Shown: positions 33,246 through 45,640 of the stretch, one piece after another | Layout of the letters: each line of letters begins with the position of its first letter | Position numbering within the stretch: the stretch's first letter is position 1 | Source of the DNA: Colius striatus | Lineage: Eukaryota > Chordata > Aves > Coliiformes > Coliidae | Direction of reading: 5' to 3' | Assembly (NCBI RefSeq): GCF_028858725.1 | Contig: NC_084789.1 | Location: 37,703,548 to 37,767,547, forward strand | DNA length: 64,000 nt | Notes under the pieces: generated by a model | Databases searched by the model: none | Told to the model about the DNA's origin: nothing | Seen by the model: only the letters and a program-made list of their open reading frames with translations | Position numbers and translations under genes: made by a program

Positions 33246-33408
33246 AAATGGTGTCTGGTATGTGAAGGCAATTGCAGTTATCTTATCTCACATGAGTGAT
33301 GTCCTGCAGCTGTTCGCATAAGTACTTTCCTTTCTTTTGTCGCTTAACCTTTACATTGAGCTTAACATAAATTTTAATAAACAATACCCTAATTCATAGT
33401 TTCTTACA
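33246..33408 (-). repeat. 5' LTR of the provirus, only the first 163 bp
   Basis: Matches the start of the 3' LTR, then joins leader sequence at 33245. The TATA region, R, U5 and probably the normal primer site are missing. Confidence 0.88.
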
Positions 33409-33588
33409 TATGGTAACATAATGATTGGCTAGCACAGTTCTTGCTGATTCTTTGGTATGCTTGCATCCTATTTTTATGCTTCAGTTCTTCAACTTATCAC
33501 TTCTTTCTCAGAGCTGTTTATCTGTGTGCTTCAAGGGAAGAACTGTGCCTCAAGACTAAAGCTGCCTGCAGCCAAATCCTCTCCCACA
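33409..33588 (-). repeat. 5' LTR of the class II ERV, part 2
   Basis: Continuation of 27419-27576 after the nested provirus. It begins with the duplicated TATGG (33409-33413) and ends CCCACA. Confidence 0.88.
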
Positions 33589-33664
33589 AACTCTTTACTG
33601 GGCCTGCACTGCAGCTCCTTCCGCCTTTTACCAAGCAAAAGTAGCTCCTTGCAAAACCATGACA
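33589..33664 (-). repeat. Long-LTR fragment (LTR-B family), outer end
   Basis: On the minus strand it reads TGTCATGGTTTTGCAAGGAGC...GTAAAGAGTT, matching the first ~80 bp of 41748-42740. It pairs with 23249-23571. Confidence 0.8.
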
Positions 33665-34668
33665 CACATGAAGGAAAAGATGATTATTAGGGGAAGTCAA
33701 TGTGAATTCACCAATGGGAACCCTGCTTGACCAACCAGTGGCTAGTGGGGTTCCACAGCAGTCCAGTTCTGGGGCCAGTCTTATTCAACATCTTCATCAA
33801 TGACCTGGATGAGGGGACAGAAGGTACCCTCAGCAAGTTCACTGATGACACCAAACTGGGAGGACTGTCTGATTCACCAGAAGGCTGTGCTGCTGTTCAG
33901 TGAGATCTTGATAAGCTTGAGAGTTGGGTAGAGAGGAACCTTATGAAGTTCAACAAGGGCAAGTACAGCAGTACAGATTTGCGGTTGACCTGATGGAGAG
34001 CAGCTCTGCAGAGAGACTCCTGGTTGATAACAAACTAAATATGACCCAGCAATGTGCCCTGGTGGCCAAGAAGGCCAATGGCATCCTGGGATGCATCAAG
34101 AAGAGTATGGCGAGCAAGTCAAGGGAGGTTCTTCTCCCCCTCTACTCTGCCCTGGTGAGACCTCATCTGGAGTACTGTGTCCGGTTCTGGGCTCCTCAGC
34201 TCAAGAGAGACAGAGAACTTCCTGTCCACCAAGATGATCAGGGGACTGGAACATCTTTCATACGAGGAAAGGCTGCAGGAACTGGGGCTGTTTAGTCTAG
34301 AAAAGAGGAGACTGAGGGCGGATCTTACTAACATTTACAAATATCTAAAGGGTGGGTGTCAGGAGGTTGGGACATCCCTTTTTTCTATAGTAGCTAGCAA
34401 CAGGACAACGGTTAATGGGATGAAGCTGGAACACAAAATGTTCCATTTAAATATAAATATAAATATAATATATTTTACTGTGAGGGTGACAGAGCAGTGG
34501 AACAGGCTGCCCAGAGGGGTTGTGGAGTCTCCTTCTTTGGAGGTTTTCAAGACCCGCCTGGACATGTTCCTATGCGACCTGATCTAGGTGGACCTACTTC
34601 TGCATGCGGGTTGGACTAGATGATCTCTAAAGGTCCCTTCCAACCCCTACCATTCTATGATTCTATGA
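33665..34668 (+). mobile_element. CR1 LINE 3' fragment
   Basis: CR1 RT C-terminal frames (33924-34295 and 34177-34587, shifted) and a 3' UTR ending 'attctatgattctatga'. Confidence 0.9.
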
Positions 34669-34689
34669 AAAACAGAATTGTGGTAACAT

Positions 34690-35735
34690 GATAATAGAAT
34701 CATAGGATCACAGAATCTTAGAATGGTAGGGATTGGAAGGGACCTCTAAATGTCATCTAGTCTAACCGCTCCAAAAATAATGGAGGATGGCTCAGCAAAA
34801 ACATCAGCAGATCCCTCAACACTTGTGGGTGCATCCAGTCAGGTTCCATAGATTTATGGGTGTTAAGCTTGCCCAACAGGTCTCTAACCTCATCCTCATC
34901 CACCAAGGGAAAGTCTTCCATTCTCCAGACCATCCTACTCTTCTCCAGGGACTGGATTTCCTGAGGGTTGGCCTTGGCAGTGAAGAGTAAGGCAAAGAAG
35001 GCATTCAGTAGTTCCACCTTCTCTGCATCCTCTGTCACCAGGACATCCTCTTTGTTCATCAGTGGGTTCACATTCTCCCTAATCTTTCTTTTGCTGCTGA
35101 TCTATTTGAAAAAGCCCTTCTTTTTTACCTTTACTTCCTTTGCAAGTTTTAATTCCAAAACAGCTTTGGCCTTCCTGGTTGCACCACTGCATTCTCTGGT
35201 GATATGTGTATACTCTTCTAAAGCAAGTAGGCCTTACATAGATTTCTTTCTTCTTCTTCAGTATCTCCAGTAGTTCCATTTTTTTTATCCATATAGGCCT
35301 CCTGCATCCTTTTCCTGATTTTCTACTTGTGGGGAAACACCAATCTTGGGCTTGGAGGAAGTGGTGTCTGACGACTGACCATCTAGGATCCTGTCTCATG
35401 AGATTCTTCCAATCAGGTCTTTGAAGAGGCCAAAGACAACTTGCCTCAAGTCCAGGGTTGCAACCTGACTTGGAATCCCTCGTCTCCAAACAGAATCTTG
35501 AACTCCACCATCTCATGGTCACTGTAGCCAAGGCTGTCTCCAACCTTCACATCCCCAACCAGACCTTCTTTATGTTAGCAAAAGGTCTTACATCACACCT
35601 ACCCTTGTTGGCTCCTCGACCACTTGGGACGGGAAGTTGTCATCAACATTCTTTAGGAACCACCTGGACTGCATATGCTTAGCTCTGTGGCTTTGCCAGC
35701 AAATGTCAGAGTGGTTGAAGTCCCCCATGAGGACC
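34690..35735 (-). mobile_element. CR1 LINE, antisense, first part
   Basis: Antisense CR1 3' end at 34700-34770, then internal CR1 sequence. Interrupted at 35736 by a long LTR and resumed at 37986. Confidence 0.75.
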
Positions 35736-37985
35736 TGTGACATGGGTTTATGTGGAGTTGTTTATGGTAATGGCGAAGGGGCTGCAAATATGGCTCCTGT
35801 AATAAGTTGCTGTGGTGGTTTATCCAGGTGTCCACCAAGTCATAATATCACTCCCACTCTTAAACTGGACAGGAGAGAAGAGAGATATATAATGAGCAGT
35901 GTGTGTGTTGAGATAAGGACGGGGAGATTGTTTGGCAATCAGTGTCACAGGCAAAACAGACTCAACTTAAGGAGAAAAGGTTTGATTTATTAATAAACTA
36001 TAAGAACAGGGAGATGAGAAATAAACTGAATTTTAAAACACCTCCTCCCACCCCTCCCTCTCCCCAGGACTCTCCTTCCCTCCTCCCCAGCAGTGCAGGG
36101 AATGGGGGATAGGAGTTGCAGTCAGTTCATTACAGATAGACTTTGCCGCTGCTTCTTCTCAGGGGGAGGCCTCCTCACACTTCCCACTGCTACAGTGTGC
36201 AGTCCCTCCCCACGGGAGACAGTCTTTCATGAACTTCTCCAATGTGAGTCCTTCCCATGGGCTACAGTTCATTACAAACTGCTCCAGCATGAGGCCTCCC
36301 ACTGGGGCAGCTCCTCACACTCTGCCCCAACATGGGTAATTCATCAAGAGAACAGTCCTTCAGGTACCGACTGCTCCAGCATGAGTCCCTTACAGGATCA
36401 CAAGTCCTGACAGCAAACCTGCTCTGGTGTGGGCTCCTCTCTTCCCACAGGCTCCCAGGTCCTGCCAGGAACTTGCTCCAACACGGGCTTCCCACAGAAT
36501 CACAGCCTCCTGCAGGCATCCACCCACTCTGGCATGAGGTCCTTCACAGACTGCGAGTGGATCTCTCCTCCCCAGTGGTCTTCCATGGACTTCAGGGGGA
36601 CAAGCTGCCTCACCATAGTCTTCATCACAGGTCACGGGGGAGTCTTTCTTTCAGGGCCTAAGCATCCTCCTCCCCCTCCTTCTCCACTGACCATGGTGTC
36701 TGTGGAGGTTTTCATATTCTCCCTCCCTGTTGCAGTTTAGCAACTGTGCAGAAACTTTTTCCTCTTCTCAATACTTTATTCACAGAGGCATTACCTCCAT
36801 CACTAATTGGTCAGGCCTGGGTCAACTGCGGGGTCCATCTTAGAATTGACTGGCCCTAACCCTATCAGCTACAGAGGAAGCTTCTGTCAGAACTTTGTTT
36901 AAAGAAGCCACCCCTGTAGCTCCCCCTGCTACCAAAAACCTGGCCCAGGTAAAACCACTACAGTTGCTCAAAAATTTCCCCAGCCAGAGCCAGACCCACT
37001 TCTGGGCCTGAGCCTGTTGGACACCTCCATGATCACTTTTTGAAGAAGAAGCCAGAAGAGGAGAGTTCTTCCTGTTTTTCTTCTTGCTGCATTTTGCAGT
37101 TCTTGCTTTTTTTCTTTTTTTTTCCAGCTGGTGGTGGTGGAAGGAGTTGGAAGAGAGAGAAGCGACCATGCAGATCCCAAGGTCAGAGAAGGAAGAGAAG
37201 AGGAGGTGTGCTGGAGCGGAGACTCCCCTGCATTCTGTAGAGAGGAGTGGTGAAGCTAAGAGTTTTTGGCAGTTCTTAGAGGACCCCACGCCAGTGGTGG
37301 TGACTGTGTCCAGAAGAGGCTGTGAATTTGTGGGAGAGTGGCGTTGAAGCAGAAGGTGCCCAAAATGCTGCTGGCTGCAAAGGAGTCCCACACTGGAGGA
37401 GTTTGTGAGCAGAAGATCTAGCTATTGGGAAGAACTCATGCCAGAGAGATTTGTTAAGGACTGTATCCCATGGGAGGTACCTTGCGTCGGAGCAGGGGAA
37501 GAATGTGAGGAGTCCTCTTCCTTTGCCTCCTCTGAGAAGACAGAAACATCAGAGACCATCTGTGAGGGACTGACCACATCCCCCTTTTCCTGCCCTGTTG
37601 AGCGGGGAGGAGACAGATATCAGGAGCAGTGAGCTGAGCCCGGGAAGAAGGGAGGGGTGGGGGAAGGAGATCTTAAAGCGCTGGTTGTATTTTTTCTCAT
37701 CATCCTGCTCTGTTTTTTTCTTTCTATCTGTTCTGTTTCTAGTAGGTAGTAGAATAAACTGATTTTACTTTCCTCTCTAAATCAGGTAGTTGAGTCTGTT
37801 TTGCTTGGAACTGTAAATGGCAGTGAGCCCTCCCTGCCCTTGTCTCAAACCACAAAGTCCTTGGTTATCTTTTTTTCCTCCCATCTCGCTGGGGCCTCTG
37901 CCATCCTAAGGAGGGTGGGGGTGAATGGGAGGTAGTGAGCAAGAGACTGTGGTGCTTTGTTGCTGGCTAGGCCTAAACCACGACA
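35736..37985 (+). repeat. Long LTR (LTR-D) carrying a nested long LTR
   Basis: Starts TGTGACATGGGTTTATG and ends CCTAAACCACGACA. An 'aataaa' near 37754 gives plus sense. CR1 sequence flanks both sides. The element at 35811-36962 is inserted inside. Open frames within it are not supported as genes. Confidence 0.75.
35811..36962 (-). repeat. Long LTR (LTR-A), TSD GTTGC
   Basis: 1152 bp with ends TGTGGTGGTTTATCC and AAAACCACTACA. Exact 5-bp duplications GTTGC at 35806-35810 and 36963-36967. Same family as 46254-47404. Confidence 0.9.
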
Positions 37986-39420
37986 ACCAGGGATTGTGAT
38001 CTTGAGCCAGCTCTCAGCTGTTTGTAGAAGGCCTCATTCACTTCCTGATCAGATGGCCTGTAGTAAACTCCCACATTAGTATCACCCACACTACCCTTCC
38101 CCTTAATTCTCACCCTGCCCCTCATCCCCACCCAGGCAAAGCTCCATGCACTCTAATTGCTCTCTCACATAGAGAGCACCTCCACCCCCTTGCCGTGTTA
38201 GCCTGTCTTTCCTAAAAAACACATAGCCATTCATGACTGCTCCAGTCATGGGAGCTGTCCCACCAAGTCTTAGTAATAGCAATGAGATCGTGGTCCTGCA
38301 TCCGCACTCAAATCTCCAGTTCCTCCTGTTTATTTCCCAGGTTGCGTGCATTGGTGTACAGGCAATGCAGGGGCTTACTTGAGCTGACAGATTTTCCTGG
38401 TTGAGTGCAAGAGGATCCTCTCTCATTTGACGCTCCTTCAGGGTGGACAGCCTTCTGCTTCTCATCCCGGTGTGGGGCTGAGGAGCACTCATTGCATTTC
38501 CTGCTCTGACCCATTTCTCTATTGGATAGAATGGCACATACTTTGCCATTTCTTCTCCTATCCCCTGAGTCCTTCAATTGAAAACCCTCTTAATCAAGTT
38601 GGCCAGCCTGTTCCCAAAGATACCAGTGCCCTTGTGAGACAGATGTATTCTATCCTACCCTATCAAATTACAGTCAGTAAAGAAGGTCCCGTTGTCATAA
38701 AAACTGAAACCTCGTTGGCACCAACCCCTAAGCTAAGAGTTAACTTTCATGATTTTTCTGTTATTGGCTGCCCCCTTTCCCCTGGTGGGCAGGATGGACA
38801 AAAAGATAACTTGAGTCCCCCTACCCTTCACTTGCTTCCCCAAGGTTTTATAATCCTCCTTGTTTGTGGTAATGTCATGTCTTGTTACATCATTCATACC
38901 CACATGGAGAGGAGTAGGGGATAGTAGCCCACATCCCTGACGAGCCGTGGCACTCTCTCAGCCATGTGTCAGATCTTGACTCCTGGCAGGCAGCACACCT
39001 CTTGTGATTCCTTGTCTGATCAACAGATGGGTCTCTTGGTGTCTTTTAGCAGTGAGTCACCTACAACGAGCATCTGTTGCTTCTTTTTATGGTGCCTGTT
39101 GCCTGTTGCCAGTGGAGTGGTTGGTGGTAGATTGGTCACTGAGATTTCCCCACCTGGACCTTGGTCATCGATGTCCTTCATTGTTATTGCTTCAAATTTG
39201 TTTTTGATTGGGACACTAGAGGGAGGACTGTAAAGTGGAGCCCTGATTTTTTGTGTCACCAGGGTCCAAGGTTTCATTTTCAGTGGAGGCATGCTTTTGG
39301 AACCATTTGACAATCTATAGCTCTGTTCCTCTATTACTTCAGAGCCTACTAATAGTTTCTTGCAGCTCCTTCACCTGATGCTGCAGCTCTTGGACTTGAT
39401 GGCACCTATCATATATACTT
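37986..39420 (-). mobile_element. CR1 LINE, antisense, endonuclease part
   Basis: Continuation of 34690-35735 toward the CR1 5' end. Minus-strand frames such as 38549-38103 correspond to the endonuclease half, with many breaks. Confidence 0.7.
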
Positions 39421-41362
39421 ACCTTATATGGAATAATTACTGAAGTGGCTTGGAAATTAAAACTTACATTAAAAATATAGCATTGTTCACAAATTAAGGA
39501 AAGGTATAAAACTGAAAAAGCTTTCAGGGTGGAATACAGCTGCAGCTGGTATGTGAGGAATCCACTACACAGCAGTTCCTTGCAAAATACCACAGAGCGG
39601 AGACTCTGCAGCCTGACTCTGTGATGATATATGGGAACAAGATGGTCCTCTAGAACTGATAAGCAGCACATTTGGTACCCTGAGCCAACAGTCTGTCAAA
39701 TCTTGATGTAATGCTGTCCTTTGTGTGAACTTTGGTCATTATAATGCCAAAGCACACCTCCATCCCGAAGACTACCTGCCTCCAAGGTGTAACCACTCCT
39801 CCTTTAGTCTGCATCCTGATTTTTTTGTAAACTATACCTTTAAATGCAAGGCGAGAAAATTTTACACCAATTGTAATAAAGGTATTTATGACTAAAGTCA
39901 CTCAAACTCCACCTTGAAGGTAAAAAAAAAACCAAAAAACAAGTATAGAAATGGATAAAGAAAGGGGGGATATGGGGCAAGACACCATCATGAACAAGTC
40001 AAGGGAAACTACACTTCAGACTACCTCTGACTCCTGGGATCAGTTGACTGGCTGAGCCTTTCTTTCCCCTCCTCCCCCTTGGGACACCTTGGGTAAGACT
40101 TGGACTAAGCGCTTCTTCAGGAAACTTAGAAATCTCTCTAGAGAGTTAATCTTTAACATTTATGGCCAGACTGTATTGCCTATAACTTTGTCATGCATTT
40201 TATACTTAATACTTTTATTTGCACATGCTTTTTTTGCAGACAGTTACTATCATCAGCAATCTATAAGAATCTGTATATCTGTTGCACGAATAAAACTGCA
40301 GTAAGTAGCTAGTCATCATGGTTTCTCATTAAACATGACCAAACCCTAGAGTGTGGCCGTGCTAGTTCATGAGCACAATTAGACTGAAAGTGCAGCCCAC
40401 TATAAGTGTATCCAGAAATGTGATAGTTCACAGAAGGTAAACACGACTGGACTGATGGTGGCAAATTGGGCATCACTAAGAATTTAAACCTAGCTACACC
40501 TAACCTCCCACCTCAATGAGGAGAGTTAGAATGCAAGGGGGTTTATTTCCTGACAAACCATTCTATCTCCTTAATGTGACACCTTAGTAGGAGATGTACC
40601 TGAACATCCCCTGCAGTCTGCCTGTACTGAAACATCCTTGCTACCCAGCTCCATCTGGGTAGATTCATCAGTCTTCTGCAGGGCATTCTTTTTCTAAGCC
40701 CTGTCTTTAGCTCGCAGGTGAGTGCTCACCATCTTGTCAGATTGAGACCAGAGCACTTGCCTGGATTATGGCTCTCTGTGTGGGTAGCAGACTGTTTCCT
40801 GCTCTCCCTTCCTGTGCAAACTGCTGCACCATGCCTCCTGGGGGCCATTTAAATCTCCTGAGGTCATCTGGGCTCCACCTCCCTGTAGAACTGTCCCCTC
40901 TTGATAGTTGCCAGCTCCTGGTGGATCTCCTCACTGCTCCTTCACTTTCCCTGCCCGGGAAACCCCTTGCTCTCTCTGATCCGCTGCTCAGTCGCAAAAA
41001 CGGAGCATCACCACTGCCACATGTCTCGCCAAATGAACCCCAGAAAGAACTGAATCAGATAATGAGTCTCATTTTTGAAATAGCCTCATAAACTCCTAGG
41101 CAAAGAAACATGACAGTGAGTGCGTATGTCACATCTCCTGTCATTCACAAGCCTTTGGAAAGATTGAAAGATATAATGAACTGTTAAAGCCTATGTTTAG
41201 TGCACTGGGCAACGGGATACAAATTTTCAAATGTCACTTGTCTGGTGTGATTCAAAGCTGGAGCTTCCAAACCTTCTTGCTTTCTAACGTTTCTCACTAA
41301 GAGTGGGAAGTTAGGTGCAGCTGGGTAAGGATTCCAAAATAAAGACTCAATAACAACTGAGT
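39421..41362. other. Unassigned, possible old LTR near 39970-40350
   Basis: A purine tract (aaagaaaggggggat, 39958-39972) precedes sequence with an 'aataaa' near 40290, which might be a decayed LTR. Nothing coding is supported. Confidence 0.35.
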
Positions 41363-41747
41363 TGTTATTAAGCAGGTATTCTTTAATGCAGTGCTGGATG
41401 CACGGGGGATCCTTCCACCAAACATACATGCCACAAGACAAATGTACACTCATTTTATACATTAAAGCATGAATATCCAATGCCTTTTGCAGGATTATTT
41501 ATCATAAACATACCTGTTCCAGGAAATAATTGCTGAATTCTACAATTCATTAACTCCTCATGTGGTCAGTGGTCATTTCATACTCTTCATCACTTATCCT
41601 CTAGATGAGCTTCTCTTGCAGGCAGGTCTTGGTACATGTATATTACTGATTTGCTTAAGTGATTTATTATCACTTGTTTGGACACTCTGCTAACTCAGTT
41701 AAAGTACATCTGCTGGTCTTATCTTGGGCATTCTCTTTCTAGACAAT
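41363..41747 (-). repeat. LTR fragment related to the class I LTR
   Basis: TGTTATTAAGC...'gcagtgctggatgcacggggg' is the antisense 3' end of an LTR like 22119-22557. Interrupted by LTR-B at 41748. Confidence 0.6.
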
Positions 41748-42740
41748 TGTTCTGGTTTAGCAAGGAGCAGCTTTTGGCTTAGTAACAGGGGGAGTGGGTT
41801 GCAGTGAAGACCCGGTAAAGAGTTTGCGGACTCTACCCCGACTCCTGGGTTCACATCCACCTCCGGCCCGGCTGGGCCAATCTGGTGCCTCTGTGATCAC
41901 TATTTAGGGGACGGGAATTTGAAATGCGAGGCGGGAGGTGTAAGAGTGATACAAGATGGAGGCGACCACACGGACCCTTCAGCCAAAGAGGAAGGAAGGA
42001 GAAGCAATAGACCAGAGACTCCTCTGCAAGCCATGGAGAGAATGCGGCTGTGCCCCTGCAACCTATGGAGATCCATGGCAGGACCGAGAGTTACCAGCAG
42101 CTCCATGTGAGTGAGCCCGGACGGGCGAGGGACTGTGTGGAGAGACGGCCATGGCCCAGGCCGTGTTGGAGAGCCTGCGGGCCACAGAGCAGCCCCACAC
42201 GAGAGGCAAAGAGGAGCTGCAGCCTTTGGAATAAGTGCGCATCAGAGCAGCCCATGCAGGTCTGCCATGCGTGTGAGTTACCCCACGGACTTGCAGGGAG
42301 GACTGGTGTGGAGTTCACCCGTCCTGAGGAGGGACAAACGACAGAAGCTATCGGGAACAGACTAACTGAAACCCCCACTGCCTGCCCCCCCGAACCATTC
42401 AGGGGGGGACAGGGTAAAAACCCCGGGATCAGGGCTCTGAGCCTGGGAAGAGGGGAGGTGTGGCAAGAAGGTGTTCTTAAAAAGGCTGGTTGGACTCTTC
42501 ATTGATGTATTGCTCTGTGTTGTTTCATTTTGGTTATGTTTTGGGTTTTTGGGGGTATGTTTTAGTTGATGTTGCATTAAATTATTTTTCTGTTTTCTTC
42601 CCCAAACCGAGTAGCCTGGTCTGTTTTGTCCTGAACCTTAAGCGGCAATTAAGCTCTCCCTGCCCTTGAGCAATTCTCAGCCTCTTCGGTACTCGAGGCT
42701 AATCGTGGTCTTTGTTCCCTGATGGGCCTAAACCACAACA
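41748..42740 (+). repeat. Complete long LTR (LTR-B), TSD ACAAT
   Basis: 993 bp, TGTTCTGGTTTAGC...CTAAACCACAACA. Exact duplications ACAAT at 41743-41747 and 42741-42745. Reference copy for 23249-23571 / 33589-33664 and 49360-49712. Confidence 0.9.
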
Positions 42741-43660
42741 ACAATGCTTTGTCTGACAGAGTCATAATGTTACAGATACATGATTATTTTTGTTATTAAC
42801 TTAACATCACAATAACTAGTTAAGCACTTGTTAAGCACTTGGTAATAGTTTAATCAATTAGCTAAGCACTTGTGAATAGCTCAATCATCTAATGATTAAG
42901 TAAGTATTCATTTGAAACACATAAGGACCAAACTACAAGAGTTACATACCACATCTGATAAGGACCTGTTAAGACAAGACCCTGGGACCTGTTCAGACAA
43001 GAACTTGGTATATGCATTTGTTAGGTTACCTTAGCTGTTACTAAAACAAAGAGACTGATATCTTTTTTTAACCAATCACTATGATATTGGAAATTTTATA
43101 ATAGTTAGGAACCAATCAAGGTAAAGGGCAAAATTAAGAGATGGACGTTTTATGCATGCTTGTGTTGGCAAATGTGATTCTTTTGTTTGAGGTGTATATG
43201 GAAATGTTTAGCTATTTCACAGAAACATTGCTTAAGTACCCACATGTCAAAATATATAATACTTTGTATTGATTTGTAATCAATTGCTATTTTTGTTCTG
43301 TATCTGGTGTAAAATCTACCTCAACTCTAACAACTCTATATTTATAAGCAATAAATAGAAATACAATAACTGAAACAGATATTAAACTCTTCACTCTGGG
43401 GAAGTCAAATAGAAATTTACTGTAGGGAAGCAAATTCACTAATTGAACTGCCTAACAAATTGGATACCTAGCACATGCTTTCTTTTTCATTTTCATTTAT
43501 CATCAAAATATCTGTATTGCCAAACAAAGGTATTTCTTGTGATATTCAGGGCCTCTTTTCAGAGAAAAACAAAACAGTGTGAATCTTTGAGTAGAAATTT
43601 AGTGTTACAGTCTTTGACTTGGATGCTACATAACGTATTAGGTTTACATGACAAAGTTTG
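42741..43660. other. AT-rich sequence, probably the rest of the interrupted LTR
   Basis: Contains short internal repeats ('gttaagcacttg', twice near 42821-42842). No gene seen. Confidence 0.4.
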
Positions 43661-44570
43661 GTAGTTGGGTGTGTGTGTATGCATGTATGTGTGTGTGCAA
43701 GAGTGGCTTCTGTGAGAAGATGCTGCCTCCATGTTGGACAGAGCCAGTTCCAACCAACTCCAAAGACGGGCTAACCACTAGCCAAAGCTGAGCCAAACAG
43801 CGATGCTGGTGGCACCTCTATGATAAGTTATTTAAGGAAGGGAAGAGTAACAAATGCTGCACAGTAGCTGTCAGAGAGAAGAGTGAGAAAAATGTGAGAG
43901 AAAATGATCATGCAGATACCAAGGCTAGTGAAGAAGGAGGAGATACTCTAGGTGCTGGAGTAAAGATTCCACTGTAGCTTGTGGAGAAGACCATTGTGAA
44001 GCAGGTTGTCCCTCTCCAGCCCATGGAGGACCACAGTGGAACAGATATCCATCCTACAGCCCATGGAGGACCCCAAACAGCAGCAGGTGGATATGTCCTG
44101 AAGGAAGCTGCAGCCCATGGTGAGCCCACGCTGCCAGAGGCTCCTGGCAGGAACTGTGGCTCATGCAGATGAGCATATAGGAGGAGGTTTTCTGTCAGGA
44201 AATGCAGCCCAGGGGACCAATGCTGTGAGTAACTGTGAGCATTTGCTTTTAACAGCAACTACTGGAGTTGTAGATATTCATTCATGTGGGAGATGTATGG
44301 TTATTGTAGCCATGATGTGTTACATGATTCTGAACAGTCATTCTTAGCATTTGCTTCACCAGTATGAGGGCTAAGAAGGGCACTCTCTTTTATCTTTGAG
44401 TATTGTGTACAATTATTTATTTCTTGACCATAGTTCCAATATGCTCTCCAGTTATTTGGACTTTCATTTCCTGTTATTGCTTTAGCTTAAACTTTGTTTT
44501 ATTTGGACACTATATTTATCCCAGACTAGATTTTATCATAAAATATGGTAGGATTATTTCAGCTAGATGG
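43661..44570 (+). repeat. Diverged long-LTR sequence
   Basis: GT-rich start, then segments such as 'tgaagcaggttgtccctct' and 'cagcccatggaggacc', shared with LTR-A copies. Boundaries are unclear. Confidence 0.5.
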
Positions 44571-45160
44571 TGTCATGGTTTTGTGTGGAGCCATTTCTGG
44601 TAATGGAAAAGGGACTGTAAAAATGATTCTTGTAAGAAGTTGCTCAAAACTCTCCCCAGCTCTGAGTCAGACCCACTTCTGGGGCTGAGCCAATTAGGTG
44701 CTTCCATGATCACTTTTTAAGAAGAAGCTGGAAGAGGAGGGTTCTTCCTATTCCTTCTTCCTGTTCCTTCTTGTTCTGTTCTTTTCTTCTTTTCAAGCTG
44801 GTGGTCGTGCAAGGAGTTGGAAGAGAGAGAGAAGTGAGTCAGTGAGGGAAGAGAGGAGGTGTGCTGGAGCAGAGATCCCCCTATATCATGTGGAGAGGAT
44901 TGGTGAAGCAAACATTTGTTTGCACTTCGTAAAAGACCCAGTACCAGGGGCAGTGACTATGCCCAGAGGAGGCCATGTCCCATGGGAGGGGCCCCGTATT
45001 CACAGAAGCCATAGCTGTTGGGAAGAACCCATGCCAGAGTTCGTTAAGGACTGTGTCCTGTGGGAGGGACCCCGTATTGGAGCAGGGGAAGAATGTGAGG
45101 AGTTGTCCTCCTCAGAAGAAAGAAGGGAAAGAGACCATCTGTGAAAGACTGACCACATAT
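44571..45160 (+). repeat. Truncated long LTR (LTR-D family)
   Basis: TGTCATGGTTTTGTGTGGAGCC... matches the start of 35736-37985 and its body ('ggaagaacccatgccaga'). The 3' end is missing; it runs into env sequence. Confidence 0.65.
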
Positions 45161-45640
45161 CATGGTACTTAGTCAACACAATTACCTTTAAAAGGACCAA
45201 GAAAACAAATTCCATTAGGAATGGTGACCTTATGTTCTTTATGGAGAAAGTGATTCATAACTTCCAAATTATGGGGAAGAATTAAGAGGTCTACTTCAGA
45301 TTCATGGCAACATCCATCAACTGAAACAACAGTAGAGTGGATATTAGAATCTACATTTAGTCCTCAAATAATGTCCTTTAGGAAACGTGTTTGGTTACAT
45401 AATCTGACAGCACAAATTGAAGGATCAGCAAATGCTACAAAAATTGATCTACATGACCATTTACAAAGTACCTCAAGAATGACCCTTCAAAATCATCTGG
45501 CGTTAGATTTGTTACTTTTACATGAACATGGAGCTTGTGAACACTTGAAATTAAATGATGACAAATGTTATATCTATATTTCAAATGTAACAGAAAATTT
45601 AGAAAAACAACTTGATATCATGGATGTATCAAGAAGAGTG
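45161..45640 (+). pseudogene. env: ERV env transmembrane fragment
   Basis: Frame 45371-45640 has an immunosuppressive-domain-like helix ('LQNHLALDLLLLHEHGAC') followed by a Cys and 'ISNVTENLEKQ'. It is similar in type to the env in the palindrome arms. A CR1 interrupts it; the membrane span is at 47800-47915. Confidence 0.7.

Larger units (their letters stand above)
27577..33408 (-). mobile_element. Gammaretrovirus-like provirus nested in the class II LTR
   Basis: 5832 bp flanked by the exact 5-bp duplication TATGG (27572-27576 and 33409-33413). Minus-strand order: truncated 5' LTR, leader, gag, protease, RT, RNase H, integrase, a 99-codon ORF, env, a Cys-rich ORF, polypurine tract, 3' LTR. 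Every gene is broken by deletion, stop or frameshift. Confidence 0.92.
23572..33588 (-). mobile_element. Class II ERV, host of a nested provirus
   Basis: LTRs at 23572-23911 and 27419-27576 plus 33409-33588 flank a polypurine tract, env, integrase, RT and RNase H remnants, in that order on the plus map (minus-strand sense). Flanking hexamers AATTCT and AACTCT differ at one base, which fits the 6-bp duplication of class II retroviruses. Gag and protease are missing. The element inserted into an LTR-B copy, whose two halves meet across it. Confidence 0.85.

Noticed and set aside
36093..36740. Several overlapping 100-codon frames
   Set aside because: All lie inside the LTR-A copy at 35811-36962 and on both strands, so chance open frames are the simplest reading.
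42050..42505. 151-codon open frame in LTR-B
   Set aside because: Lies wholly inside a solo LTR with TSDs, has no domain, and overlaps equally long frames on both strands.
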